This document shows, one piece after another, positions 14,541 to 22,994 of a stretch of 48,671 bases of DNA. Source of the stretch: a virus. The stretch is taken from IMG/VR virus record IMGVR_UViG_3300020454_000020, positions 1-48,671 of that record, one strand, 5' to 3'. The notes under the pieces were generated by a model. The model searched no databases, was not told where the DNA came from, and saw only the letters and a program-made list of their open reading frames with translations. The translations under genes were made by a program, and so were the position numbers. Each line of letters begins with the position of its first letter. Positions within the stretch are counted from its first letter, which is position 1.

Positions 14541-15286
14541 ATACTTCTTTTTATACAGCATGGTCTATACCTAAAGGTAGATAGTCCTGTCATTTTACAA
14601 AGAACTTCTAAAACCTTGTCACTTTCTTCTGGTTTATAATATGAGTAGTCACCTTGTCTAATATTCCACCACTCACCTTTGTATCCTGCGTTAGTAAAGT
14701 TGTTCAAAAATTTTATAGAGTCATCATATCTAAAATTCATCTTCAATGCTTGCAATGTTGTAGAAAATGACATCTGATCTCTCACACCACCTCGTTGATA
14801 CCATCTCCACCACATGTCATTAAATTCTTTACGATCTTTTCTCCATAAAATTGTACATAATGGTGAAAAAAACTTTTTGAAATCAAATCCATAGTCCTTC
14901 AACTCAGATGTATACTGAATGATTTCATCCTTAGACCACCAACCATTATTATAATACTCCATCATCTCATTGAGATAGGAGTGTTTATGTGGGTGTTCCA
15001 TACAGAACATCTTATCATCATAAGTATTCAATATCTCCTCACTGATAGCGAAGAATGGTTCTTTCAGCAAGTGTAATCTAGTTGCATCAACATATACACT
15101 TGAGTTAAAAGGACAATTAATCTTATAATATCTTGACGATCTTACTGGGTCACCACAATCCTTTCCGGGAAGCACCTTCCATGGTCCTACCGCTTCTGCT
15201 TCACCAAAACAATAGTACTCATGACCATCAGGCATGGTTTCTGGTAATTTACCATAACCATTAGTGATGCAGGTGTATATTATCAT
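14537..15286 (-). CDS. DUF616-like glycosyltransferase (copy 1)
   Basis: A 249-residue protein. It begins MIIYTCITNGYGKLP and has SSVYVDATRLHLL, a MEHPHKHSYLNEM block and a late GGVRDQMSFSTTL segment. These are the hallmarks of DUF616 (TOD1/MUCI70) glycosyltransferase-like proteins: a donor-site strand with Asp, an HP..H.. block and an RDQ segment. The donor is unknown. It is the first of two tandem copies (the next starts at 16002) with near-identical N-termini but otherwise diverged. Confidence 0.75.
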   Translation of the reverse strand: MIIYTCITNGYGKLPETMPDGHEYYCFGEAEAVGPWKVLPGKDCGDPVRSSRYYKINCPFNSSVYVDATRLHLLKEPFFAISEEILNTYDDKMFCMEHPHKHSYLNEMMEYYNNGWWSKDEIIQYTSELKDYGFDFKKFFSPLCTILWRKDRKEFNDMWWRWYQRGGVRDQMSFSTTLQALKMNFRYDDSIKFLNNFTNAGYKGEWWNIRQGDYSYYKPEESDKVLEVLCKMTGLSTFRYRPCCIKRSI

Positions 15287-16002
15287 AGTGCTGCTCCTAA
15301 TATACGACGTACATTTTTAGTAAATTTTTCCTCATCATAATTCGTAATCATTTCATAAGATTCTTCATATGGTTTTATTCTATTACTCTTTTCAAGATTA
15401 ACTTGCAAAGGAACTCTAGGTAATTTTTTACCATATACTTCCCACTCAGCAATAGCACTTGTAAGTTGACATCCATGAAATAATTCATACTCTACATACC
15501 AATGCCAATATCTCTCATTCCATTCTCTTACCTTTGGTGTATTGTGTCTCCATATACAGCAGTTGATAGTGTGATCAAAAAAAGAAGGTTTGAATCCTGT
15601 CTTAGCAAGATCTTCACAGAATTTATATAATCTTTTCTCTGGCACAAAACCCCACGTATATAATTTTAGTATCTCCTTCAATAAAGTCCTCTTTGTAGGA
15701 TGAGTCATCAGTGTTATTTCATTCTGTTTCAAAAATTCTTTTGAGTTCTTTACGAACTGTTCTGTCATAGTATAACATCCATCTATCCATACATGTGGTT
15801 CATCAAACCAAAGATGAGAAAGACATCTAGTATGATATGCATTGAGCACTGGATGATCATACTGACAATCTAATTTTCTAAATTCCCATGGTCCTTTTTG
15901 TTTTATAGGTTTATCATAGAACATCACATACTTAATATCCCCATCATAAAAATGATCGGGGATATTGTCATAAGCATTTATATTAGTAGTGAATATTATC
16001 AC
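15283..16002 (-). CDS. DUF616-like glycosyltransferase (copy 2)
   Basis: A 239-residue paralogue of the gene at 14537-15286. It shares the MIIFTTNINAYDNIP start, VWIDGCYTMTEQF in place of the YVDA block, LMTHPTKRTLLKEI in place of HPHKHSYLNEM, and the same overall spacing. It lacks the RDQ segment (YELFHGCQLTSAI is at that position), so catalysis or donor binding may differ. It overlaps both neighbours by 4 bases. Confidence 0.7.
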   Translation of the reverse strand: MIIFTTNINAYDNIPDHFYDGDIKYVMFYDKPIKQKGPWEFRKLDCQYDHPVLNAYHTRCLSHLWFDEPHVWIDGCYTMTEQFVKNSKEFLKQNEITLMTHPTKRTLLKEILKLYTWGFVPEKRLYKFCEDLAKTGFKPSFFDHTINCCIWRHNTPKVREWNERYWHWYVEYELFHGCQLTSAIAEWEVYGKKLPRVPLQVNLEKSNRIKPYEESYEMITNYDEEKFTKNVRRILGAAL

Positions 16003-16751
16003 TGATTAAGTTTAGGAATAGATGGTATATTACCAAGTTCCTGCCCTATAATTCTGTTCGTAACATTACCGGGTTCTCTAAGGAACCAACCTGTAGCAAT
16101 ATATTTCGGTGTGTCACCTGTCAAAAATGCTCCTCGATGCATGTGAGTATATGTCGCAGGCCACATAACCATAGTTCCCGTAGTAGGTTGAAAGGAACAA
16201 TTTTGATGTAAGAAATCTGTTGCCCCACCATTCTCGTGTGGAATATCATTCAAATACATCATCCATGTTAAGACTCTATCCCTATAAACAAAAGCACCAT
16301 CTTCACAATGCCATATATGATACCCTCCCCCTGATTGTGTCTTCTGTAATTTACAAGTCCATGATGATACGGGGTCAGCACTATTTGTAACTCCTTGATA
16401 TTCCCGTGCATATAATTCAAAGGCACTACCTATAATCGCATTAGTATTAGATGCTAATGTTGTATCTGCTACCTCAAGAAATAGTTGCTCATCCTTTCTC
16501 CCAAGACTCCCTTGAGCGAATTGAGTTTCTCCCTCACCAGTTGTGCTCATATTGAAATGATCATCCAATATATTTTTTTTTAATTTTGTCGAATTATACA
16601 TCTCAAAAGCATCAATTAATATTTGACACCATTCTTTACTTCCATAATTTTCTAGAACTCCGATACCTTCGTTGAAGACCATCTTATGCTCCCTTTCTAT
16701 ATTCAAAAGTGGAGGAAGTGGTTTACCTACTGGTGGTGTTTGATCTGTCAT
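15999..16751 (-). CDS. 2-oxoglutarate/Fe(II) oxygenase, prolyl-hydroxylase type (HxE)
   Basis: A 250-residue protein with the prolyl 4-hydroxylase layout: GGGYHIWHCEDGAF for the first metal site, VLTWMMYLNDIPHENGGAT (strand then GGxT turn), TGTMVMWPATYTHMHRG for the distal His, and KYIATGWFLRE for the end. The first site reads H-x-E, where most family members have H-x-D. It would hydroxylate a substrate using oxygen and 2-oxoglutarate; protein, sugar or lipid are all possible. Its 5' end is part of a 32-base repeat shared with the next oxygenase. Confidence 0.8.
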   Translation of the reverse strand: MTDQTPPVGKPLPPLLNIEREHKMVFNEGIGVLENYGSKEWCQILIDAFEMYNSTKLKKNILDDHFNMSTTGEGETQFAQGSLGRKDEQLFLEVADTTLASNTNAIIGSAFELYAREYQGVTNSADPVSSWTCKLQKTQSGGGYHIWHCEDGAFVYRDRVLTWMMYLNDIPHENGGATDFLHQNCSFQPTTGTMVMWPATYTHMHRGAFLTGDTPKYIATGWFLREPGNVTNRIIGQELGNIPSIPKLNQ

Positions 16752-16766
16752 TTTTAAGTTGTTGTG
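16735..16766. repeat. 32-base direct repeat, copy 1 (oxygenase gene junction)
   Basis: The first copy of an imperfect direct repeat; 29 of 32 bases match the second copy at 17418-17449. It covers the start codon region of the gene at 15999-16751 (MTDQTP) and the last bases of the gene at 16754-17434. The two copies are 683 bases apart, almost exactly one gene length. Confidence 0.85.
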
Positions 16767-17434
16767 TAATCAGCAGTAAAAGAAATGCTTAGTCTTTGCA
16801 TTTTTTCTGTAAACGGTGTTACAGTATGTATTAGGTATGATGGAAATATAATAAGAATTCCGGCGACAGGATATGTGTAATATGCATCTAAGTTATATGC
16901 AGTTGGAGCATCATTAATTTTCCTTAGTCTTGATTTTAATCCATATGAAGGATCTTGAAAGTAAATAGATCCTCCATTCTCACCATCCCATATTCCCGGT
17001 TGAATAGGGTTCTTATCAGTATAGTTGAAAATACCCTTTTTGTCAATTATTTTTTCTACTGGATAATAAACTCCAGTCAAGGCAGAATTACCATGATGAT
17101 GTCCGACATTCATATGACCAGACTCATTGATGTTTGTCCACAAACTTTTACATTCTAACCCAGATTCATATCCATGTTTAGTGCAATAATCATTTGAAGA
17201 ATCTTGTATTTGATTTCTCAATTGATTAAAACTTTCATACTTATTTTCCAGATTACTATGACTATGCCAACCACCAAAATTACTACGTTGTTTTCCTAGT
17301 GGATCATTATTAACTTCAGTTGAAATATCACTAATCAAAGAAAGATTTAATTCATGATTATCCTCACCATAATTATATAAAGATATAGGTATAGGAAATA
17401 ATGGTATTGATATGCTAGGTGTTTGATCTTTCAT
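16754..17434 (-). CDS. 2-oxoglutarate/Fe(II) oxygenase, TIGR02466-like
   Basis: I use the start at 17434 (MKDQTPSISIPLFPIPISLY), since 17524 would overlap the GT25 gene by 110 bases. The segment HMNVGHHHGNSALTGVYYP, then GGSIYFQDP, then AGILIIFPSYLIHTVTPF and MQRLSISFTADY match the TIGR02466 layout (HxH..S.LSGVYY, DP, FPS...H.V.P, R.SISFN). It is a different subfamily from its neighbour at 15999-16751, although their first residues match (MTDQTP and MKDQTP). The gene is bounded by a direct repeat. Confidence 0.78.
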   Translation of the reverse strand: MKDQTPSISIPLFPIPISLYNYGEDNHELNLSLISDISTEVNNDPLGKQRSNFGGWHSHSNLENKYESFNQLRNQIQDSSNDYCTKHGYESGLECKSLWTNINESGHMNVGHHHGNSALTGVYYPVEKIIDKKGIFNYTDKNPIQPGIWDGENGGSIYFQDPSYGLKSRLRKINDAPTAYNLDAYYTYPVAGILIIFPSYLIHTVTPFTEKMQRLSISFTADYTTT

Positions 17435-18230
17435 TTTCAAATTGTTGTGCGTAAACGGAAGGTGGAATACGTCCAACGTACTCATCCAATTCCATAATCT
17501 GATCAAGTAAAATATCTTGACCATTTAGTTTCCAATACTCTTCGAGTCCTTGCTTACTATCCTTGTGGAATATATCTATATGTTCCTCGTGAATAGCAGA
17601 ACCCATATCAAGTCTGTAATTGAATAGTGGCACAGAATAACTCTTACCGCTATCTAATATAAGATCTTCTGATACTGCTCGTGGTCTGATGTTTTGATCT
17701 ATCTTCCACAAGTTACCACGTTGATGACATTTTAGCACTTTTGTAGCATGATGTCTAGTAATAATATAGCATGCAGCAGAGAAATCATTAATGAATCTAT
17801 GATGCAATTTTATATGAATACCATTAGGATTTATGATCGTAAATTGACAAGTGTCAAAATTTATAGGTAATTTTTTTCTAACATCTCTCCATGTAAAAGT
17901 CCAATGTTTTGCAGGAGATAAATCTATATCATCCTCCATAACTATGATCTCATCATAATCAGTCTCTTCCACAAAATGTTTGATTGCTGAGAGATGAGTG
18001 AGAACACAACCTATCTCACCGGGGTTCATATTGTCTGGAACTCTTCCCTTCAAATATGAAGATGGGTCATCCTCCTTACCATCAATACCAGATATTCTAG
18101 TATGATTATCAATACCCCAGTACTGAAGTTGCTCCTCCATATAATTCTTTCTATCAGTATACCTATCTAAATTCAACCAATAGACATGAGGAAGTCCTGC
18201 AAGTTTATATTTACTTTTGTTCTTGTCCAA
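17415..18230 (-). CDS. glycosyltransferase family 25 (LPS type)
   Basis: A 271-residue protein with the GT25 pattern: HVYWLNLDRYTDRKNYM near the N-terminus, PGEIGCVLTHLSAIKHF (70-86), and IIVMEDDIDLSP (96-107) carrying the acidic metal site. GT25 enzymes add galactose or glucose to lipooligosaccharides. Its last codons overlap the oxygenase start and contain the second copy of the direct repeat. Confidence 0.85.
   Translation of the reverse strand: MDKNKSKYKLAGLPHVYWLNLDRYTDRKNYMEEQLQYWGIDNHTRISGIDGKEDDPSSYLKGRVPDNMNPGEIGCVLTHLSAIKHFVEETDYDEIIVMEDDIDLSPAKHWTFTWRDVRKKLPINFDTCQFTIINPNGIHIKLHHRFINDFSAACYIITRHHATKVLKCHQRGNLWKIDQNIRPRAVSEDLILDSGKSYSVPLFNYRLDMGSAIHEEHIDIFHKDSKQGLEEYWKLNGQDILLDQIMELDEYVGRIPPSVYAQQFENERSNT
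17418..17449. repeat. 32-base direct repeat, copy 2 (oxygenase gene junction)
   Basis: The second copy; it covers the start region of the gene at 16754-17434 (MKDQTP) and codons near the end of the GT25 gene. Similarity extends upstream of the start codon although the codons there belong to different genes, so shared protein function cannot explain it. Confidence 0.85.
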
Positions 18231-19164
18231 ATCGCCTCTTCATATAATCAATGTTTTTATAATACTCTTCAAGTTTTGCTTTACCATAGAACTTTAATTT
18301 TTCCCACTCCTTACGGTTACCCTCTATGTGAGGATTGGTAAACCAAGAGTTCTCACTTCGCTTATGCTCTAAGTGAAAAATAGTATCATTTATTCTAACA
18401 ACATCAGAACACATATTGAATCTATGATATCTTTCATCGTCCTCATATCCATACGATATAAAATTTTCATTCTCCATTCCTAGTCTGATATATTCTTCTC
18501 TATTGAAAAACTGACAGAAACCAAACTTTGCATCATAAGGTCTCAACTTACCATCGAATGCATGAAAATTAAAATTGCTATTGATAAAATTACTGACAGT
18601 TTGATCATCAGCAAACACTTGTTGTTGAAACTGACCATAACCATATGGATAAACAACCTTTACTGGTTGTAGTGGACTATCTGGGGGTGCAGTTGGTGGG
18701 CGATATCCCTTTATTAAAAATGTATTAGCATAAAAATGAGTCTGAAAAGGTAGAATCACATCACAATCATAATTACATACAATTGGGGTGTCTGCCATCA
18801 TGATCATATCATTGATCAATCTAGTTCTATGAAAAACAAAATCATCACTTTGTTCAAACACATGTGTAATTTGATTTAGTTCTTCCTCTGTGGCAACCTG
18901 TTTTAATTGTGGTAGAACACTCGCCTCATATATTGATTCTACATCAAACTCTTTTACTATTATAGGTGCCTTTATATTTTTTATAAAATATAATAATACT
19001 GTTATTATATTTCTCATTCTGTCTGGAGTTTCAACTCTCAGTGGAATCATATATGTACAATCAGGAAGTTCCATCACGCTATCATCTTCACTACGCTGAA
19101 GATCTTTACCTAATTGAGGTGATTCTGTTTCTCTAAGTTCTTCTTGTTTAGTTTTTTTCTTCAT
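18211..19164 (-). CDS. GT-A glycosyltransferase, galactosyltransferase/chondroitin-synthase-like
   Basis: A 317-residue protein with CTYMIPLRVETPDRMRNI at the start of the GT domain, a CNYDCDVILP strand giving the D-x-D metal site, and GFCQFFNREEYIRLGMENE followed by ISYGYEDDERYHRF. The latter is the GT7-type C-terminal acceptor block (FxxxNxxFxGWGxEDD in vertebrate enzymes, here YGYEDDE). The donor is probably a UDP-sugar. It overlaps GT25 by 20 bases and the fucosyltransferase by 4. Confidence 0.78.
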   Translation of the reverse strand: MKKKTKQEELRETESPQLGKDLQRSEDDSVMELPDCTYMIPLRVETPDRMRNIITVLLYFIKNIKAPIIVKEFDVESIYEASVLPQLKQVATEEELNQITHVFEQSDDFVFHRTRLINDMIMMADTPIVCNYDCDVILPFQTHFYANTFLIKGYRPPTAPPDSPLQPVKVVYPYGYGQFQQQVFADDQTVSNFINSNFNFHAFDGKLRPYDAKFGFCQFFNREEYIRLGMENENFISYGYEDDERYHRFNMCSDVVRINDTIFHLEHKRSENSWFTNPHIEGNRKEWEKLKFYGKAKLEEYYKNIDYMKRRFGQEQK

Positions 19165-19946
19165 AATACCTCCCAGTTATCACAGTATAGGTCAGATGTA
19201 TTGTGGTTCTTAGTATACCCAGTACCAAACCACTTCTTAGGTGCAATGATTCTCTTATCAGGATTTCGTGAAAGGTAAGATCCCCACCATGAGAATGATG
19301 AATTAGCAATAATAAAATCAGAACACATAGTCATCATGCACAGGTCTGCAAGATTGTCACCACCTTCTGAGATAAGGAACCTGTCATCAGGGAACTCAGT
19401 ACCACACCATTTAGGATCATCAGAAAAAACAACCACTGTACGATTGTTATCAAACTTTGACAGTGCAGTATCATAATATTCTTTAGGACAAGGTGGATGA
19501 TTATCGCTGTTTTGTATATAGTCTCCTCTACGAACATGCAATGCTATAGGTTTGTCCAAGGTTGACATCATCTCTTTGCATGGTAAATTTATATCATTCT
19601 TGAACTCAAAGTCTTCTCTTATCTCTTCTTCTATGTGCTCAAAATATTTTGTACTCTGAAGATATGCATACACATTATGTCCGTCCGGCATATTGTCAAA
19701 TAAGTTTTGATCAAAATGAAAATGTGCTTCCTGTACATATGGTCCGGGAATCTCTTTTATATTTGTAAGACCGATGAGTTTGAATGCCTCAAATAATTGA
19801 TGATCATTCCACTCATCGTTGAAGTCACTAGGAGGGATAGCAAAGTCATATCCTTTATGTGCTGCGATGCCTCGTAGTCCTGCATACTGAAACATTTGAT
19901 TGCCCAGTCTACCGTGTCTTCCTAAATGGTTGAATCCTATAGTCAT
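19161..19946 (-). CDS. alpha-1,2-fucosyltransferase-like (GT11)
   Basis: A 261-residue protein with the GT11 hallmarks: GRLGNQMFQYAGLRGIA (11-27), PIALHVRRGDYIQ (GDP-fucose-binding HxRRGDY) and ANSSFSWWGSYLSR. GT11 transfers fucose from GDP-fucose to galactose. No GDP-fucose synthesis genes are in the window, so the donor would come from the host or elsewhere in the phage. Confidence 0.88.
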   Translation of the reverse strand: MTIGFNHLGRHGRLGNQMFQYAGLRGIAAHKGYDFAIPPSDFNDEWNDHQLFEAFKLIGLTNIKEIPGPYVQEAHFHFDQNLFDNMPDGHNVYAYLQSTKYFEHIEEEIREDFEFKNDINLPCKEMMSTLDKPIALHVRRGDYIQNSDNHPPCPKEYYDTALSKFDNNRTVVVFSDDPKWCGTEFPDDRFLISEGGDNLADLCMMTMCSDFIIANSSFSWWGSYLSRNPDKRIIAPKKWFGTGYTKNHNTSDLYCDNWEVL

Positions 19947-20632
19947 GATGAATGTTTTTCTTTCAAGTATTCAATCTCCTTTGGTAGGAGGTGTTCATAA
20001 GTTCTCTGTGTTTGAGATTTATGTTCTCTGTTTGAGATGTGATAATCCTTTAGTATCACTGGGTCTCCATGATATTTATAGAGTCTATAATACATATCAC
20101 AGTCCATCAACATGGTCAAATCTTCATCAAAATACATGTCAATCCCTCGCTTCAATGCAAGGATAGATGGTGAACTCAAAGTATTCACACCCTCCAATAA
20201 CTTATCATTATGATAAGGAATTTTCGGATTGTAATGTGTTTGACCATCATCAACTGTATGAGCATAACCTGTGACTGCCCACTTGATATCATCAGTAAAT
20301 GCTTTGTCTAGTTCCTCCACTAAATTATTCGTGAGGATAAAGTCATCTGAAAATAAAACCTTTAGGATTTCACCATCAGCATTCTGTAATGCATTATTAG
20401 TATTAGCAGATATATTACCTTTCTTCTTATCATTTGGTATGTACATGATCTCAAATAGATCAGCATACTCTGTACAAGCATTGATAATTTTATCAGATTC
20501 ACTATGGTCTGATACCCACACATTGAAACCTTTATTGGTTTGCTGTGAAAGAGCATGAAAGATATCAAACAAATAGTTTTGACATCTTACATTACCATCG
20601 TGAGTAGGGATACAAAAACTAACTCTCGGCAT
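19943..20632 (-). CDS. glycosyltransferase family 2
   Basis: The 229-residue protein starts MPRVSFCIPTHDGN, the typical GT2 first strand, then has NVWVSDHSESDKIIN and DGEILKVLFSDDFIL, with the metal-binding D-D in place of DxD. GT2 enzymes are inverting transferases of many donors. A TATAAATA occurs inside the gene (20073-20080, minus), but its use is uncertain. It overlaps GT11 by 4 bases. Confidence 0.82.
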   Translation of the reverse strand: MPRVSFCIPTHDGNVRCQNYLFDIFHALSQQTNKGFNVWVSDHSESDKIINACTEYADLFEIMYIPNDKKKGNISANTNNALQNADGEILKVLFSDDFILTNNLVEELDKAFTDDIKWAVTGYAHTVDDGQTHYNPKIPYHNDKLLEGVNTLSSPSILALKRGIDMYFDEDLTMLMDCDMYYRLYKYHGDPVILKDYHISNREHKSQTQRTYEHLLPKEIEYLKEKHSS

Positions 20633-21419
20633 TCACATCATCTCTAATAGTTTTGGTCAATCGAGGAACCACATCATTCTCACCATAAAATTGCTTGGCA
20701 ATTTCAAAGTTCTTTTCAATAACTTCCTTTTTACTATGATAAAACTCTTCGTCTAGTTTGTCAAATATTTTCTTGAGTTCACTGACATGATCGAATGTAA
20801 TGATACCATCCATATCAAACCAATTACCAAGATTAGGACAACCCCAGTAGATTGGTATAGTTCTACTAGCAAAACAATCTATGATCTTCTCTGTAAAGTA
20901 GTTTTTTTGCTTTGAGTTCTCTACTGCAATATGATACATTGCATTCTCAAAGAAATCATTTCTTCTTTGATGGAACGGTGGTGATTTGTGTGCATATACT
21001 TCCATACCGTTTACATCTTCTATGTCCTCTAACATATCCATGATAAGATTTCTAGTCTTATGTCCTGTAGTCTGTAACTTAGAACTGGTAACAAATGTGA
21101 TGTGTGGTTTCTTCTCTATGTTTAGGTCATCAAAATCTAACCATGAAGAACCCCACTCGAACAATTTCGCAGTGGGATACTTATCTAATATTGATTGTGT
21201 AAATGTATAGATTCGATTAAAATTATGTGAATTTCTAAGAGCACCCTCGTTGACTGATGGTGCTACTGCATATGGTTCTGCTAAAAATAATATTCTATAT
21301 GATGCTGCTCTGTCAAATGCTAAGTTGTCAATGGATATACTGACATGTTTATCATCAAAGTCTAGTCCACCCTCAGTTGCCCATGGATCCCACCATAGGT
21401 GATTGATAGTCGCTTTCAT
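20619..21419 (-). CDS. alpha-1,3-fucosyltransferase-like (GT10)
   Basis: A 266-residue protein. The stretch HIAVENSKQKNYFTEKI with IDCFASRTIPIYWGCPNLG is the GT10 donor-binding signature (FxIxxENSxxxxYxTEKI...G.xPVYWG). It would add fucose from GDP-fucose in alpha-1,3 or alpha-1,4 linkage. It is shorter than bacterial enzymes with C-terminal repeats. It overlaps the next gene by 14 bases. Confidence 0.85.
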   Translation of the reverse strand: MKATINHLWWDPWATEGGLDFDDKHVSISIDNLAFDRAASYRILFLAEPYAVAPSVNEGALRNSHNFNRIYTFTQSILDKYPTAKLFEWGSSWLDFDDLNIEKKPHITFVTSSKLQTTGHKTRNLIMDMLEDIEDVNGMEVYAHKSPPFHQRRNDFFENAMYHIAVENSKQKNYFTEKIIDCFASRTIPIYWGCPNLGNWFDMDGIITFDHVSELKKIFDKLDEEFYHSKKEVIEKNFEIAKQFYGENDVVPRLTKTIRDDVNAES

Positions 21420-22084
21420 CGTATTTCTTGAAAATGATAATGGAAACCAAAGGTCTCTTGTTCACTGTCAGGTAGCGTGTCTTCCCTAGAAAATTTACTC
21501 GCCACCTCGACGGGAGCATACACACATCCCTGTTCCTCGAAGATGTGTCGGTTGTGGCAGCATATGTTCCCGTCCTCATTATATAGTCCTGCATTCATGT
21601 GCTTATAGAAATCTCCTTCATTTACTTCCCAAGGGACGGTGACTTTACCGGGGACATCGAGTAATTTTTTGGAGCGTAAGGAAAATCCTCCATTCCCGAC
21701 TCGATGATTCTTTCCCCACGGGTCGAGGTAGGCATTTGGGTCATCTCTCCACGGTGCACCGATATAGTCGTAATCAAGAAACTTACTATCCCATAACTGA
21801 GGACGAATAACATAGCCGTCTGGATGTATGAGGAGGCAGTGCGAGGTCCTGACGTGATTAGTAAGATTATAGATACAATAAAAATTAAAGTCATTGATAC
21901 TTTGAATTGGATAAACTTCTTCATAATCCACATTGGGATTCAAACCGTTAGGTCTCCCCTTACTACTAAGAAACTTAGCAGCACCCCATTGAATACCTTC
22001 ACATGATTTATTGACTGCATAAACAGCATCTTCAATATCAAGATCAGCGAGCATGACCAATGTGACTTCAGGAATTTTTAGCAT
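21416..22084 (-). CDS. DUF5672-like glycosyltransferase-associated protein
   Basis: A 222-residue protein with the DUF5672 blocks YDYIGAPWRDD and RVGNGGFSLRSKKLL, which occur in many proteins of surface-glycan clusters; a glycosyltransferase role is inferred. Base composition is unusual: lines from about 21480 to 21780 are about 43-53% GC by count, whereas nearby genes drop to 20-36%. A recent recombination or transfer is likely in that part. The start overlaps the exostosin-like stop by 17 bases. Confidence 0.72.
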   Translation of the reverse strand: MLKIPEVTLVMLADLDIEDAVYAVNKSCEGIQWGAAKFLSSKGRPNGLNPNVDYEEVYPIQSINDFNFYCIYNLTNHVRTSHCLLIHPDGYVIRPQLWDSKFLDYDYIGAPWRDDPNAYLDPWGKNHRVGNGGFSLRSKKLLDVPGKVTVPWEVNEGDFYKHMNAGLYNEDGNICCHNRHIFEEQGCVYAPVEVASKFSREDTLPDSEQETFGFHYHFQEIR

Positions 22085-22994
22085 TCTTTACAGCACGGTT
22101 GAATATAGTATAGAGATCAAGTAAGTTGTTGTCAATTTTTTGTGCTTGTTCAAACAAATGATTGTTATCAGACAGCAAAGTTTTTGTGCAGTCCATAAAA
22201 TCATTGACCCATAAGATCGGATAGTCTTTATATAACCTTTGGAGATACTTAGACTTCTTCATTACAGGAACTCTTCCTAAGTATAACACCTCCCAGTTTC
22301 TATGGCAATCAACACCATTTCCCTGTGGACATATCATAAACTTATGATCTAATATCTGCTGACAATACAGATCATAGTGAACTCTTTCTCCTATAGTAAC
22401 ATAGTTCCTACCTGAGAACTTCTTTCTTACATTACCTCTCTCACTTATATTAGTATGCTCTGAGTGATTAATGTAAAGTAACTTCTTAGGTTTTACATTC
22501 TCCTGTTGTAGGTATTTCTTGAGTATTCCGATTCGATTGTCACTGGGATGTATGATTCTCTGTACACCATATGGAAATGGGTGAACCTTGCCACCAAATC
22601 CAACAGCATTTGTTCCATAGATTGCAACAACGTTTTCAGGAATTTTATCATGAACATCCTCTGTAATAGGAGTATCTTCTAAGTTTGTAAATATACAAAA
22701 TTTCGTGTCAGGATAGTTGCCACATGTCTTCAGAAGATCATTGGTCTCCATCAAACCATCTATCCATTTTTGGTCACTCTCAGTGTCTGCCTTGAGTGGT
22801 CTATTATAAAGTCGTATGTTATCTATAAACACTGTCATGAATGGTTTACCTTCCTTCACAAGGTCACTAAACTCTGTATTGCATGGGTCTGCCTGCTTCA
22901 TGTAGGCACCTGCCACATTACCTATACATCCCGACTGATCCCCAAAAGAATAGTCACAATGATTTGATATTGCTACACCTTCTATCAGATTCAT
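22068..22994 (-). CDS. exostosin-like glycosyltransferase (GT47-like)
   Basis: A 308-residue protein. The C-terminal block DHKFMICPQGNGVDCHRNWEVLYLGRVPVM follows the exostosin/GT47 donor-site pattern (FxLxPxGxGxDxxRxWExxxxGxIPVI), read here in parts. The N-terminal part carries HPFPYGVQRI, often seen in this family. Donor unknown. It overlaps the GT17 gene by 4 bases. Confidence 0.75.
   Translation of the reverse strand: MNLIEGVAISNHCDYSFGDQSGCIGNVAGAYMKQADPCNTEFSDLVKEGKPFMTVFIDNIRLYNRPLKADTESDQKWIDGLMETNDLLKTCGNYPDTKFCIFTNLEDTPITEDVHDKIPENVVAIYGTNAVGFGGKVHPFPYGVQRIIHPSDNRIGILKKYLQQENVKPKKLLYINHSEHTNISERGNVRKKFSGRNYVTIGERVHYDLYCQQILDHKFMICPQGNGVDCHRNWEVLYLGRVPVMKKSKYLQRLYKDYPILWVNDFMDCTKTLLSDNNHLFEQAQKIDNNLLDLYTIFNRAVKNAKNS

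Noticed and set aside
20073-20080. TATAAATA inside the GT2 gene (minus strand)
   Set aside because: Chance matches are expected several times per strand in DNA this AT-rich, and it is well inside a coding region about 130 bases from the next start; it could be an internal promoter but there is no further support.
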